Positions 1-7,549 of a stretch of DNA of 16,010 nt are shown here, piece by piece. Both the position numbers and the translations under genes were made by a program. Within the stretch, counting starts at the first letter, position 1, and each line of letters opens with the position of its first letter. This DNA comes from Armatimonadota bacterium (GTDB lineage Bacteria > Armatimonadota > DTGP01 > JAHWJO01), in assembly GCA_019348365.1 (NCBI GenBank), contig JAHWJO010000037.1, forward strand, positions 1 through 16,010. The letters run 5' to 3'. The notes under the pieces were generated by a model. The model made no database searches, was not told the DNA's origin, and saw only the letters and a program-made list of their open reading frames with translations.

Positions 1-2
1 TC

Positions 3-611
3 CATGTGCCGAAGCCCGTCGGGCGGCTGGGCGTGGTGACCCAGGACGAGAGCCCGATCTACTCCTCGCCGGGACAGAAGCCGCTCTACTCCCTCGTCGC
101 GAACGAGACCTACCTCGTCCTCGTGGGGCAGCGCGACGACTATTACGCCGTCCTCATGGCCGACGGGCGCTACGGGTGGATCAAGAAGGCCCGCGTGGAT
201 CTCCTGAACTACGACGTGGTGACGGGCCAGACCGGCGACCCCGGCCTCGATTTCGGCAACAAAGTGGTCCAAGACTCGTTCAAGTACCTAGGCCTGCCCT
301 ACATCTGGGGCGGCTACTCGACGGCGGGAACGGATTGCTCCGGCTTCATCAAGGCGATCTTTGCGCAGAACGGGATGAGCCTCCCCCGCGTCGCCCGCGA
401 TCAGGCGCGGGTGGGCCAGGAGGTCGCGCCGTCCAACCTCCGTCCCGGCGACCGGCTCTACTTCTCTTTCAAGGGCCAGTACATCGACCACACCGGGCTT
501 TACATCGGCAACGGCTATTTCATCCATAACTCCATCGGCAACAAGCGCGTGGCAGTGGACCTGCTGACGAGCCGGAAGTACTGGAGCAAGCTCGTCTCCT
601 GCCGGCGGTAA
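3..611 (+). CDS. NlpC/P60 family cell-wall hydrolase with SH3-like domain (5' end cut by window)
   Basis: Probably a gamma-D-glutamyl-diaminoacid or related endopeptidase acting on peptidoglycan stem peptides outside the cytoplasmic membrane. Counting from the GTG at 6, residues about 7-68 look like a bacterial SH3 domain (short beta strands, ending in YGWIKKARV). Residues about 82-200 are the NlpC/P60 domain: LGLPYIWGG, then TDCSGF with catalytic Cys111, DHTGLYIG with His162, and the third polar residue His174 in YFIHNS. LRPGDRLYF is the usual family strand before the catalytic His. The frame is open to the window edge, so GTG at 6 is probably not the true start; a signal peptide and further SH3 repeats may lie upstream. 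The stop is TAA. The family assignment is firm; the exact bond cleaved is unknown. Confidence 0.9.
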   Translation, partial: HVPKPVGRLGVVTQDESPIYSSPGQKPLYSLVANETYLVLVGQRDDYYAVLMADGRYGWIKKARVDLLNYDVVTGQTGDPGLDFGNKVVQDSFKYLGLPYIWGGYSTAGTDCSGFIKAIFAQNGMSLPRVARDQARVGQEVAPSNLRPGDRLYFSFKGQYIDHTGLYIGNGYFIHNSIGNKRVAVDLLTSRKYWSKLVSCRR

Positions 612-667
612 TCCGGTTCCCGGTTCACATCGCGCGTTGTCCGCACAGGTAACGCCGGATAGTGGAC

Positions 668-696
668 TTGGGACGAAATATCGTCTAATTTAGACT
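668..696 (+). promoter_or_regulatory. Candidate argC promoter with overlapping palindromes
   Basis: TTGGGA (668-673), a 17-bp spacer and TAGACT (691-696) each match four of six sigma70 consensus bases. Two small palindromes overlap this promoter: GACGA-AATA-TCGTC (672-685) in the spacer and GTCTAA-T-TTAGAC (683-695) over the -10. This arrangement would suit a repressor-binding site. The promoter boxes are moderate matches, and the regulator is unknown. Confidence 0.4.
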
Positions 697-703
697 CAGC
701 AAT

Positions 704-734
704 CGATCCACGGAGGAGATTCCTTCGTGGATCG
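704..734 (+). terminator. Strong hairpin followed by TTCTTT: terminator or attenuator ahead of argC
   Basis: CGATCCACGGAGGA (704-717) pairs with 721-734 as a 14-bp stem, with one G-T pair and a GAT loop, and GTTCTTTG follows. It could end transcription from the NlpC/P60 gene. It also sits at the expected 5' end of an argC transcript started from the promoter just upstream, so it could act as an attenuator or a stabilising 5' hairpin. Confidence 0.6.
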
Positions 735-773
735 TTCTTTGTGTAGAGGATTCTTTTCAGGAGGGGAGAGCGG

Positions 774-1835
774 ATGGACGGGTCCGGGGAAAAGCTGCGG
801 GTGGGCGTGATCGGTGCGACGGGGTACGGGGGGATGGAGCTGGTGCGCCTTCTGCTGGGTCATCCGCACGTCTCCCTCACCTACGTCACGTCCGAAACGT
901 TCCAGGGCCAGCCGCTCGGCGAGGTCCTGCCCCATTTCCGCGGCTTCACGAACCTGACGCTCCACAGCTTCGATCCGACGTACGCGACGAACTCCCGCGA
1001 TCTCCTCTTCCTCGCGTGGCAGCCGGGCCGCGCGATGGAAGTCGCGCCGGAGCTGCTGAAGCACGGCGTTCGCATCATCGACCTCTCCGCCGATTACCGC
1101 CTGAAATCCGCCGATCTCTACGAGCGCGTGTACAAGCAGCGGCACGCCTCCCCGAAACTCCTCGCGGAAGCGGCGTACGGGATCCCGGAGCTCTGGGGCG
1201 ACGCGGTGAAGACGGCGCGGGTGGTGGCGTGCCCCGGCTGCTACCCCACGGGCGCGCTGCTCGGCCTGGCTCCCCTGCTCTCCGAGGGAGTCATCGATCC
1301 GGCGGACGTGATCGTGAACGCGGCATCGGGGGTGTCAGGCGCGGGACGGAGCAAATTCGAGCTCGGGTTCCATTTCCCGGAGATGGACGAGAACTACCGC
1401 CCGTACAACGTGACGGGCCACCGCCACCGCCCGGAGATCGAGCAGCAGATGACGGCGCTGTGCGGCGAAGAGGCGCGGATCGTCTTCGCGCCCCATCTCG
1501 TTCCGATGGCGCGGGGCGAGCTGTGTACCGTCTACTGCCGCCTCACCCGTCCGATCACCCCGGAAGAAGCCCAGGGGGCCTTTGAGCGATTCTACTCCGG
1601 CAGGCCGTTCGTGCAGGTGCTGCCGCAGGGCCAGCTCCCCGCCACCAAGAATGTGCTGGGGACGAACATGTGCCACCTCGGCGTGGCGGTGGACACCCAC
1701 GCGAACCGGGTGATTGTGATGAGCGCGGTGGACAACCTGGTGCGGGGGACGGCAGGACAAGCCGTGCAAAATATGAACCTCATGTTCGGTTTTCCAGAAA
1801 CCGCCGGGCTAATGCTGCCGGGGCAGTATCCTTAA
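774..1835 (+). CDS. argC: N-acetyl-gamma-glutamyl-phosphate reductase
   Basis: Catalyses the NADPH-dependent reduction of N-acetylglutamyl-5-phosphate to N-acetylglutamate semialdehyde, the third step of arginine biosynthesis, in the cytoplasm. The 353 residues match the family length of about 340-350. Visible motifs are the Rossmann loop GVIGATGYGG (11-20), the active-site CPGCYPTG with the nucleophile Cys156, the catalytic-His region GHRHRPEI (His216/His218) and the typical C-terminal DNLVRGTAGQAVQNMN. The ATG at 774 is preceded by AGGAGG (759-764). No other arg gene lies in the window: the next 848 bp carry no convincing gene, so argC appears to be a single-gene unit here. Regulation could involve the palindromes and hairpin upstream. 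Confidence 0.97.
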   Translation: MDGSGEKLRVGVIGATGYGGMELVRLLLGHPHVSLTYVTSETFQGQPLGEVLPHFRGFTNLTLHSFDPTYATNSRDLLFLAWQPGRAMEVAPELLKHGVRIIDLSADYRLKSADLYERVYKQRHASPKLLAEAAYGIPELWGDAVKTARVVACPGCYPTGALLGLAPLLSEGVIDPADVIVNAASGVSGAGRSKFELGFHFPEMDENYRPYNVTGHRHRPEIEQQMTALCGEEARIVFAPHLVPMARGELCTVYCRLTRPITPEEAQGAFERFYSGRPFVQVLPQGQLPATKNVLGTNMCHLGVAVDTHANRVIVMSAVDNLVRGTAGQAVQNMNLMFGFPETAGLMLPGQYP

Positions 1836-1960
1836 CGCTACAAGTTCACGCCTAACCCCAATAGGGAGGATCTCACTCTCCTCTTTGAGGCGGGCAACTT
1901 CCCCTCTCGTGTAGGCCCGTGTAGGCCATGGAAGGAACCCCATATACACCAGAGTGGAAA

Positions 1961-1991
1961 CGCAGATACTTCGCTTCGCTCAGAACGACAG
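1961..1991 (-). repeat. Recurring intergenic motif (TTCTGAGCGAAGCGAAG type)
   Basis: Read on the minus strand, the core TTCTGAGCGAAGCGAAG is followed by TATCTGCG. From general experience, this core (often with GTCATTCTGAGCG at its left end) recurs between genes in many environmental bacterial genomes. Only one copy is present here, so calling it a repeat rests on recollection and not on this window. Confidence 0.45.
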
Positions 1992-2130
1992 ACTCGTCCG
2001 AGGGGATGCGTAAGTCCTACGTTTTTATCGCTGCATTGCTTCAGGCATGCGGCACCGGAGGTTAAAACCGTGTATGGAGGGGCACGAAGACGGGATGCGC
2101 CGATTTCACTCTCCATTCCACTGTACTCGA

Positions 2131-2340
2131 CTAAAACCCCTCGCTAATGAGAACGGGCGCACCGTCTACCGGGTCAAGCTCGGATGGCTCGATGGCCCCC
2201 TGGTCCGGTAACTCAAAACTCCATCGAAGAAGATCGCCTCTGTAGAAGTCCTAAAGGAATCCCCGAAAAAGGAGTCTCGATACCGTTACTCTTCGGCGGC
2301 CTCGTCCTGTGGACCGGCAGAGAGCCCTAGATTTCTGAGG
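2131..2340 (+). pseudogene. Possible coding remnant with in-frame stop
   Basis: In the frame of 2143 the translation includes NGRTVYRVKLG, which resembles the strand pattern of SPOR-type peptidoglycan-binding domains. A TAA at 2209-2211 follows, and the same frame then continues with a Lys/Glu-rich stretch. There is no start codon with a ribosome site. The match is short and could be chance. Confidence 0.15.
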
Positions 2341-2575
2341 CGATATTTTAGACACGGCCCCGAGTAAGGGGGCTGGATAACGATAAATAGAACCGGTCCT
2401 CCATTAAAATGAATGTTTATGTGGGGTTGCTGTTACTGCGTTATGGCTTTTCCAACTCCTTCTATTCAGGTAACGCAGAGTCCACCATTCGCACGATCAG
2501 GTCTATCCCTTACTTACCACCGGGAGGCGAAGCTGTTTTTATCGCCTCTTTCCTTCAGTTATGGACGATCACCAG

Positions 2576-2604
2576 TTGACATACATATCAGTGCAATGCA
2601 TAAT
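2576..2604 (+). promoter_or_regulatory. Near-consensus sigma70 promoter for the PadR-membrane protein operon
   Basis: A perfect TTGACA (2576-2581), a 17-bp spacer and CATAAT (2599-2604, five of six) predict a start near 2611. An inverted pair, ATGCATA (2596-2602) and TATGCAT (2627-2633), lies over the -10 and about three helical turns downstream. PadR proteins commonly repress their own operons, so this pair is a candidate PadR operator. Confidence 0.7.
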
Positions 2605-2695
2605 GAAGCTGGATACCTAACATTTCTATGCATGATGCTGCTAGACACCCTCGGATGCGAGTTCGTCAGGGCCGCATAAAATCATGGAGATCAAC

Positions 2696-3082
2696 ATGGA
2701 GATCAACAAGGACCTGATCGCTGCTTCCTCGACCCCCATCGTCCTGGCGATCCTGGCCGAAGAGGACAGCTATGGCTACGCCATCCTCAAGCGAGTTCGG
2801 GAGCTGTCCGGAGGACGTATGGAGTGGACGGACGGCATGCTCTACCCCGTTCTGCATCGGCTTGAGCGGCTCGGCCACGTCGAGCCGCGGTGGGAAGTTG
2901 CGGAGAGCGGCCGCCGGCGCAAGTACTACCGGATCACCTCCCGTGGCCGGGCTCAGCTCGCCGAGGAGCGCAGGCAGTGGGAAGCGGTGGACGCAACGCT
3001 ACGGGGCATCTGGCAGGCTCTTTTCCTTCCCGTCCCGGCCGGTCACCCGGCGTCAGCCGCGCCCCTGTCACAGGGAGCCTGA
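2696..3082 (+). CDS. PadR-family transcriptional regulator
   Basis: A small winged-helix repressor of the PadR type, a cytoplasmic dimer that usually responds to small molecules or membrane stress. Diagnostic stretches are PIVLAILAEEDSYGYAILKRV (helix 1 and turn), the recognition region GMLYPVLHRLERLGHVEPRW, the wing ESGRRRKYYRITSRG and a C-terminal dimerising helix. From 2696 it has 128 residues, usual for short PadR proteins. A 12-bp duplication gives two in-frame ATGs (2684 and 2696); I prefer 2696 because GGAG at 2686-2689 lies at correct spacing, but 2684 is possible. The membrane protein gene starts 56 bp downstream on the same strand. PadR next to a permease-prefix protein is a pairing I know from acidobacterial and similar genomes. 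Confidence 0.92.
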   Translation: MEINKDLIAASSTPIVLAILAEEDSYGYAILKRVRELSGGRMEWTDGMLYPVLHRLERLGHVEPRWEVAESGRRRKYYRITSRGRAQLAEERRQWEAVDATLRGIWQALFLPVPAGHPASAAPLSQGA

Positions 3083-3138
3083 GCGATGCCAACTCCAGGT
3101 CAACTGGCATATTCTATGGTGAGAATGGAGGTAAGCCG

Positions 3139-4497
3139 ATGACGGCGGCATCGCTCGAGGAGCAGATCGACCAATGGCGGAGCTACCTGCGCCATCGGCA
3201 GGCGATCCATGCGGTGGACGTGGTGGAACTGGAGGATCATCTGCGCGAGCAGATCGCGGGTCTGGTCGACACGGGGCTCGCCCCCGATGAGGCGTTCCTG
3301 GTGGCGGTGAAGCGCATGGGCGACTTCGACTCCCTCTCGCGGGAGTTCGCGCGCGAGCACTCGGATCGCCTCTGGAAGCAGCTCGTGGCCTCCCCCTCCG
3401 ACACCGGGGAGCCGCCGGCCACGGCGCGTACGGACGCCCTCGTCGCCTTTGGTCTCGCGGCTGCGGCGGGTGTGGCCGTCAAGGCGCCGGCGCTCTTCGG
3501 CATCGATCTTGATGAGGACGCCGGGTTCTACGCCCGCAACCTGAGTCTCTTCGTCCTGCCCCTGCTGGCCGTCTATTTCGCGTGGAAACGACGGCTCGAC
3601 CCCGGCGCTCTCCGCTGGCCTGCGGTAGCGTTCCTCGCGGCGGCCGTTTTCGCCAACGCCTATCCGTTCGCTCCGGACGGCAGCACCCTGGCGCTCACGG
3701 CGCTGCACCTGCCGATCGCGTTCTGGCTGGCGGTCGGCATCGCGTACGCCGGCGCCCGCTGGAGAGAGGCCGGGGGCCGCATGGACTTCATCCGGTTCAC
3801 GGGCGAGTTCTTCATCTACTACGTCCTGATCGCCCTCGGCGGCGGGGTCCTCACCGCGTTCATGCTGCTGATGTTAAGCACCATCGGGATCGACGCCCAG
3901 TCGTTCATCGCGTCGTGGTGGCTGCCGTGCGGAGCGGTCGGGGCCGTCGTGGTCGCCTCCTGGCTGGTGGAGGCCAAGCAAAGCGTGATCGAGAACATGG
4001 CGCCCGTGTTGACGCGCCTTTTCTCGCCCCTCTTCGCCGCCGTGCTGATCACCTTCCTGGGGACCATGCTGTGGACCGGGCGCGGAGTCAACATCGAGCG
4101 GGACCTGCTCATCGGCTTCGATCTGCTCCTGGTGGTGGTCCTTGCCCTTCTGCTCTATTCCGTCTCCGCCCGGGACCCCGGGTCGCCCCCCGGCGCCTTC
4201 GACGTAGTGCAGGTCGTGCTGGTGGTCAGTGCGCTGTTGGTCGACGTGGTCGCATTGTGGGCCATCGCCGCGCGCATCACCGAGTTCGGTTTCAGCCCGA
4301 ACCGCGTGGCCGCCCTGGGCCTGAACGTGATCCTTCTGGTCAATCTGGCTTGGTCCGCCTTTCTCTACCTCCGCTTTCTGAGAGGACGCGGATCGTTCAC
4401 AGACATCGAACGGTGGCAGACGGATTACTTGCCGATCTACGCCGTGTGGGCGGCGATGGTCGTGATCGTCTTTCCGCCACTGTTCGGATACATCTGA
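3139..4497 (+). CDS. Multi-pass membrane protein with permease-prefix domain and DUF4153-like core
   Basis: Integral cytoplasmic-membrane protein of 452 residues and unknown activity. Residues 5-85 (EEQIDQWRSYLRHRQAIH through AREHSDRLWKQL) are a clear permease prefix domain, a helical module otherwise found in front of MacB/FtsX-type ABC permeases. Residues about 98-452 carry roughly eleven hydrophobic segments, and the last part (FSPNRVAALGLNVILLVNL onward) resembles DUF4153 proteins. No ABC ATPase motif or FtsX domain is present, so it is not an ABC permease itself. The frame is open upstream through the PadR gene, but ATG at 3139 has GGAGG at 3127-3131 and starts at the domain boundary. 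It is likely co-transcribed with the PadR gene and controlled by it. Confidence 0.88.
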   Translation: MTAASLEEQIDQWRSYLRHRQAIHAVDVVELEDHLREQIAGLVDTGLAPDEAFLVAVKRMGDFDSLSREFAREHSDRLWKQLVASPSDTGEPPATARTDALVAFGLAAAAGVAVKAPALFGIDLDEDAGFYARNLSLFVLPLLAVYFAWKRRLDPGALRWPAVAFLAAAVFANAYPFAPDGSTLALTALHLPIAFWLAVGIAYAGARWREAGGRMDFIRFTGEFFIYYVLIALGGGVLTAFMLLMLSTIGIDAQSFIASWWLPCGAVGAVVVASWLVEAKQSVIENMAPVLTRLFSPLFAAVLITFLGTMLWTGRGVNIERDLLIGFDLLLVVVLALLLYSVSARDPGSPPGAFDVVQVVLVVSALLVDVVALWAIAARITEFGFSPNRVAALGLNVILLVNLAWSAFLYLRFLRGRGSFTDIERWQTDYLPIYAVWAAMVVIVFPPLFGYI

Positions 4498-4639
4498 CAG
4501 GGTGCCGCTCCCCCATGTTCCCCAGAGGCATTCGCGAACGCGGACGGGGATGTGCGCCTTGAGTGGATCAAGCCGGAGGTTGGAGGGGCGGACGCCCCGT
4601 GATCGGCCACGGCGGCAGCTCCGTCGAAGGAGAATTTGA

Positions 4640-6283
4640 ATGTTCAGACTCATATCGTTCGTGGTCATCGCCTTACTGGTCGGCACGCCCGCTGACGCGC
4701 AGGACAAGGCCAGTGAGATCGACAAGATCTTCGATTGGGCCAAGCCGAACACGCCGGGATGCGCGGTCGCCGTCTCGCAGCATGGAAAGCTGGTCGTGAA
4801 CCGCGCGTACGGCTCGGCCGACCTCGAGCGCGACGTTCCGATCCGCCCCGGCTCGATCTTTGATATTGGATCGACACGGAAGCAGTTTATCGCCGCGGCG
4901 GTCCTCCTCCTCGCCGAAGAGAAGCGCCTCTCCCTTTCCGAGGACGTCCGCAAAACGATTCCGGAGCTGCCCGATTACGGCCACAAGATCACGCTGAACC
5001 ACCTGCTCACCCATACCAGCGGCATTCGAGACTGGACCGGGATGCTGCGGCTGGCAGGCGGAGATCCCGACGCACTGACCCTTATTCTGCGTCAGCGCGG
5101 CCTCAATTTCGCCCCCGGCGAGGAGTGGAGCTATTCCAACAGCGGCTATGTGTTGCTGACGGAGATCGTCGCGCGCGCGAGCGGGATGTCGTTCCCCGAA
5201 TTCGCGCAAAAGCGCCTGTTCGATCCCCTCGGGATGAAATCGACGACCTACGTCGACGATATGACGGGAGTCGTCAAAAACCGCGCTCTCGCTTATGAAG
5301 AAGAGAGGAGCGGTTGGAAGCATGATATGTACTGGGGCAACGATCGCGGCGGCGGCGCTATATTGAGTACGGCAGGTGACCTCCTCCTCTGGAACGAGGC
5401 GCTGACGAGCGGCCGTCTCGGCGCGTTCGTCAGCGAAAAGCTTCAGGAACCGTCAAGGCTGAACAACGGCAGGAAGCTCAGTTACGCGCGCGGACTGTTC
5501 CTGGAGACCTATCGCGGCGCCAAAGTGGTGTGGCATTCCGGCGGCGCGGCCGGGTACCATTCATGGCTGGGACGCTTTCCGGAACAGGGCCTTTCGATCG
5601 CCGTCCTGTGTAATTCGGACGCAAGGGCCGCGACGGCGCTCGCGCGCCGTGTCGCTGACCGGTTTCTGTCCGCCGCCGGCCCTCCGGAGCCCGAGGCCGG
5701 GCCGCCGCCTGCGCTCACCGGCGATGCCCTGCTCGAAGTGAACGGCAAGGCGGGGTTGTTCTTCAACGAGAAGACCGGCGAGCCGATCCGTCTGGCCGTG
5801 GACCGCGGCAGGTTTCGCATCGCCGGCGGACCTGGCCTGGTGCCGGTGACCCTGGACCGTTTTCGCCGTTGGGGCGCCTTCGTGCAATTCATGTCGCAGG
5901 ACGAGTTCGAATTGCGCTTCCTGTCACCGGACCGTTTCGAGCTGAAATCCATGGAAGGCAGGGTGACACGGTATCGCCGCGCCCGGCCGTATGCGCCCAC
6001 CGCGACTGATCTGAAGGCTTTTGCCGGCCGCTACCAGAGCGAGGAGATCGGGGCGTTTTTCGACATTGCGCCCGGAAAAGACGTCTTGAAGGGCCGCGCG
6101 AACGATGCGCCGGGCGAGGGTTTGGAATTGAAGCCGGTCGACCGCGACACTTTTCAGTTGGGCGGAGTCACGTTGCGCTTCCGTCGGGACAAGGCCGGTA
6201 AGGTCGTGGCGCTCGATTACAGCAATCCGGTGGTCCGCAACATCAAATTCACGCGGCTGAGCGACCGCATCCGTCGCCGTTAG
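4640..6283 (+). CDS. Exported serine hydrolase of the beta-lactamase/penicillin-binding (class C-like) fold
   Basis: Probably a periplasmic esterase, D-aminopeptidase or carboxypeptidase-like enzyme; the substrate cannot be read from sequence. A signal peptide covers residues 1-20 (cleavage after ADA). The three active-site motifs are in order: S78-T-R-K81 (SxxK), Y165-S-N167 (YxN) and H299-S-G301 (KTG-equivalent). The fold also shows HLLTHTSGI and FDPLGM, both typical of this family. Residues about 370-547 form an extra strand-rich C-terminal region, as in many large family members. ATG at 4640 has AAGGAG at 4627-4632. The gene lies 142 bp after the membrane protein gene on the same strand, so co-transcription is possible but unproven. 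True antibiotic resistance activity is not implied. Confidence 0.9.
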   Translation: MFRLISFVVIALLVGTPADAQDKASEIDKIFDWAKPNTPGCAVAVSQHGKLVVNRAYGSADLERDVPIRPGSIFDIGSTRKQFIAAAVLLLAEEKRLSLSEDVRKTIPELPDYGHKITLNHLLTHTSGIRDWTGMLRLAGGDPDALTLILRQRGLNFAPGEEWSYSNSGYVLLTEIVARASGMSFPEFAQKRLFDPLGMKSTTYVDDMTGVVKNRALAYEEERSGWKHDMYWGNDRGGGAILSTAGDLLLWNEALTSGRLGAFVSEKLQEPSRLNNGRKLSYARGLFLETYRGAKVVWHSGGAAGYHSWLGRFPEQGLSIAVLCNSDARAATALARRVADRFLSAAGPPEPEAGPPPALTGDALLEVNGKAGLFFNEKTGEPIRLAVDRGRFRIAGGPGLVPVTLDRFRRWGAFVQFMSQDEFELRFLSPDRFELKSMEGRVTRYRRARPYAPTATDLKAFAGRYQSEEIGAFFDIAPGKDVLKGRANDAPGEGLELKPVDRDTFQLGGVTLRFRRDKAGKVVALDYSNPVVRNIKFTRLSDRIRRR

Positions 6284-6429
6284 CCCTCGATCCCGCCGTT
6301 TGCGCTGCTCAACCTTCCTTCCCTCCGACGCCCGTCCGTACCCGTACGGCCAGATCACGCTCGTCGATCTTCCCGGTCATGCATCTGAACTGAATACCGA
6401 GGCGACCCTATTGGAGACAATGATGAACC

Positions 6430-6451
6430 GGTGTCGGCAAAGGCCGACACC
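6430..6451. repeat. Perfect 9-bp palindromic hairpin, REP-like
   Basis: GGTGTCGGC (6430-6438), loop AAAG and GCCGACACC (6443-6451) form a perfect stem. It lies between the ends of two convergent genes, the serine hydrolase and the TIM-barrel gene. No T-run follows on either strand, so it looks more like a REP-type palindrome or a factor-assisted stop than a classical terminator. A partial echo, CCGATGTCGG, occurs at about 6464-6473. Confidence 0.5.
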
Positions 6452-6508
6452 CTAGAAGACCCCGATGTCGGATAGAGAATGGGGGCTCCCTCCATTTTCC
6501 ATGGGGTG

Positions 6509-7288
6509 TTACAGAGCGATCCGTTGGGTGCTGCTCAACGCGCGCTTGAGCTTATTAACGAACGCGGGGACCTCCGTGTTCGGGTCGCCCTTCTCTTCGT
6601 ATTCGATGTTCAGGTAGCCCCGGTACCCGGCCTGATAGAGCGTTTGAGTGACCCGATCGTAGTCGATCTCTTCGCCACCGGAGGTGGTGACCTTCACATG
6701 CGCGGTGACGGCGTACGGGACCGTCTTCGCGATCTCTTCGTAGGGGTTCTGTCGGTAGTTCCCGCAATCGAGGTTGATGCCCAGCCACTCGCTGCCGACG
6801 GCCTCGACGAGCCGGATCGTCTGGTCGGCGGTGCCGGTGATGCCGCCGTGGTTCTCCAGCGCCACCATGATGCCCCGCTCCCCCGCGTACGCGGCGCACT
6901 CCTTCAGACAGGAGACGGTCCACCTGAAAGCCTCCTCCTCCGTCGTCCCCTCGGCGATGGACCCCGCGAAGACCCGGATGCCCGGCGCGCCCAGCGTCAC
7001 GGAATGATCGATCCAGGTTTTCACCATCTGCACCTGCTCGCGGCGCTTAGCCTCATCGGGGGAGGTGAAGGCGTTCCCCACCGCCGTTCCGCAGAGGTCC
7101 AGTCCCAGCCGGTACGCCTCCCGCTTCACGTCGTGCAGCGCGGATTTGGAGGTGTCGGTGAAATAGTAGGCGGTCAGCTCGACCCCGTCAACCTCCATCT
7201 CGGCGCACCGCTGAAGGAAGTCGCTCAGGGTCATCTGTCCGCCTTTCAAGAGGTCGCGGTAGGAATAGGCGCAGCATCCGATATGCAT
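6509..7288 (-). CDS. Sugar-phosphate isomerase/epimerase-like TIM-barrel protein
   Basis: Xylose-isomerase-like TIM barrel (AP endonuclease 2 superfamily), most likely a cytoplasmic metal-dependent sugar or cyclitol isomerase/epimerase. At 259 residues it has the usual length. Metal-site residues are seen in order: Glu145 in ALENHGG, Asp174 in GINLDCGNY, His197 in TAHVKV and Glu229 in NIEYEE. The N-terminal IGCCAYSYRDLL is the first barrel strand of this family. The start codon at 7288 has AAAGGAG at 7294-7300. It is divergent from a PhyH dioxygenase gene, with 261 bp between the starts. The same two families often sit together in catabolic loci, so a shared pathway is plausible; the substrate is unknown. 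Confidence 0.9.
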   Translation of the reverse strand: MHIGCCAYSYRDLLKGGQMTLSDFLQRCAEMEVDGVELTAYYFTDTSKSALHDVKREAYRLGLDLCGTAVGNAFTSPDEAKRREQVQMVKTWIDHSVTLGAPGIRVFAGSIAEGTTEEEAFRWTVSCLKECAAYAGERGIMVALENHGGITGTADQTIRLVEAVGSEWLGINLDCGNYRQNPYEEIAKTVPYAVTAHVKVTTSGGEEIDYDRVTQTLYQAGYRGYLNIEYEEKGDPNTEVPAFVNKLKRALSSTQRIAL

Positions 7289-7482
7289 GGGTTCTCCTTT
7301 GGAAGCATCGGTAAGAGGGGAGGTCTGGTTGCCTCAGCCCTCTATTCGGAGCGGGGGGAACGACTCCCTGCGAGCGATTCCCGCTGTTCGGAAAGTCGAC
7401 TCGGATGCAATTCCGCTACAGTAGGAGAGGGGAGACCCGGTATTCAGTGTCGAATCTGAAGGGAGGAACGGTCCGCCGATCC

Positions 7483-7495
7483 TGTCACAATGACA
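7483..7495. promoter_or_regulatory. Palindrome TGTCA-CAA-TGACA in a divergent intergenic region
   Basis: A perfect 5-bp inverted repeat with a 3-bp centre lies 54 bp ahead of the PhyH start. A second small palindrome, ATCATGAT, lies at about 7509-7516. A site placed between divergent genes could bind a regulator acting on both. No strong promoter boxes were found near it, so the call is tentative. Confidence 0.3.
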
Positions 7496-7549
7496 ACAAG
7501 ATGAACGATCATGATAGCCAGACCGGAGCCACAGTAAAGGGAGGGTAGA

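Larger units (their letters stand above)
1836..2683. other. 848-bp stretch without a convincing gene
   Basis: This stretch is less GC-rich than its flanks and has scattered stops in all frames. The two longest open frames (1838-2116 minus, 2413-2679 plus) have unlikely residue composition and no good ribosome site. It contains a repeat-like motif at 1961-1991, a coding-like remnant near 2131-2340 and the promoter of the PadR gene at 2576-2604. No tRNA or other structured RNA is evident by eye. Confidence 0.6.

Noticed and set aside
1838..2116. 92-codon minus-strand open frame after argC
   Set aside because: No ribosome site and no motif, and it runs through the repeat-like element at 1961-1991.
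2413..2679. 88-codon plus-strand open frame before the PadR gene
   Set aside because: Odd composition (many Met, Cys, Phe), no ribosome site, and it contains the near-consensus promoter of the PadR gene.
3874..4953. Minus-strand open frame of 359 codons
   Set aside because: It spans two good plus-strand genes and shows low-complexity Arg/Asp/His composition without motifs.
6479..7459. Long plus-strand open frame of 326 codons opposite the TIM-barrel gene
   Set aside because: It mirrors the well-supported minus-strand TIM-barrel gene, has no family motif and no ribosome site, and is rich in residues typical of antisense GC-rich frames.
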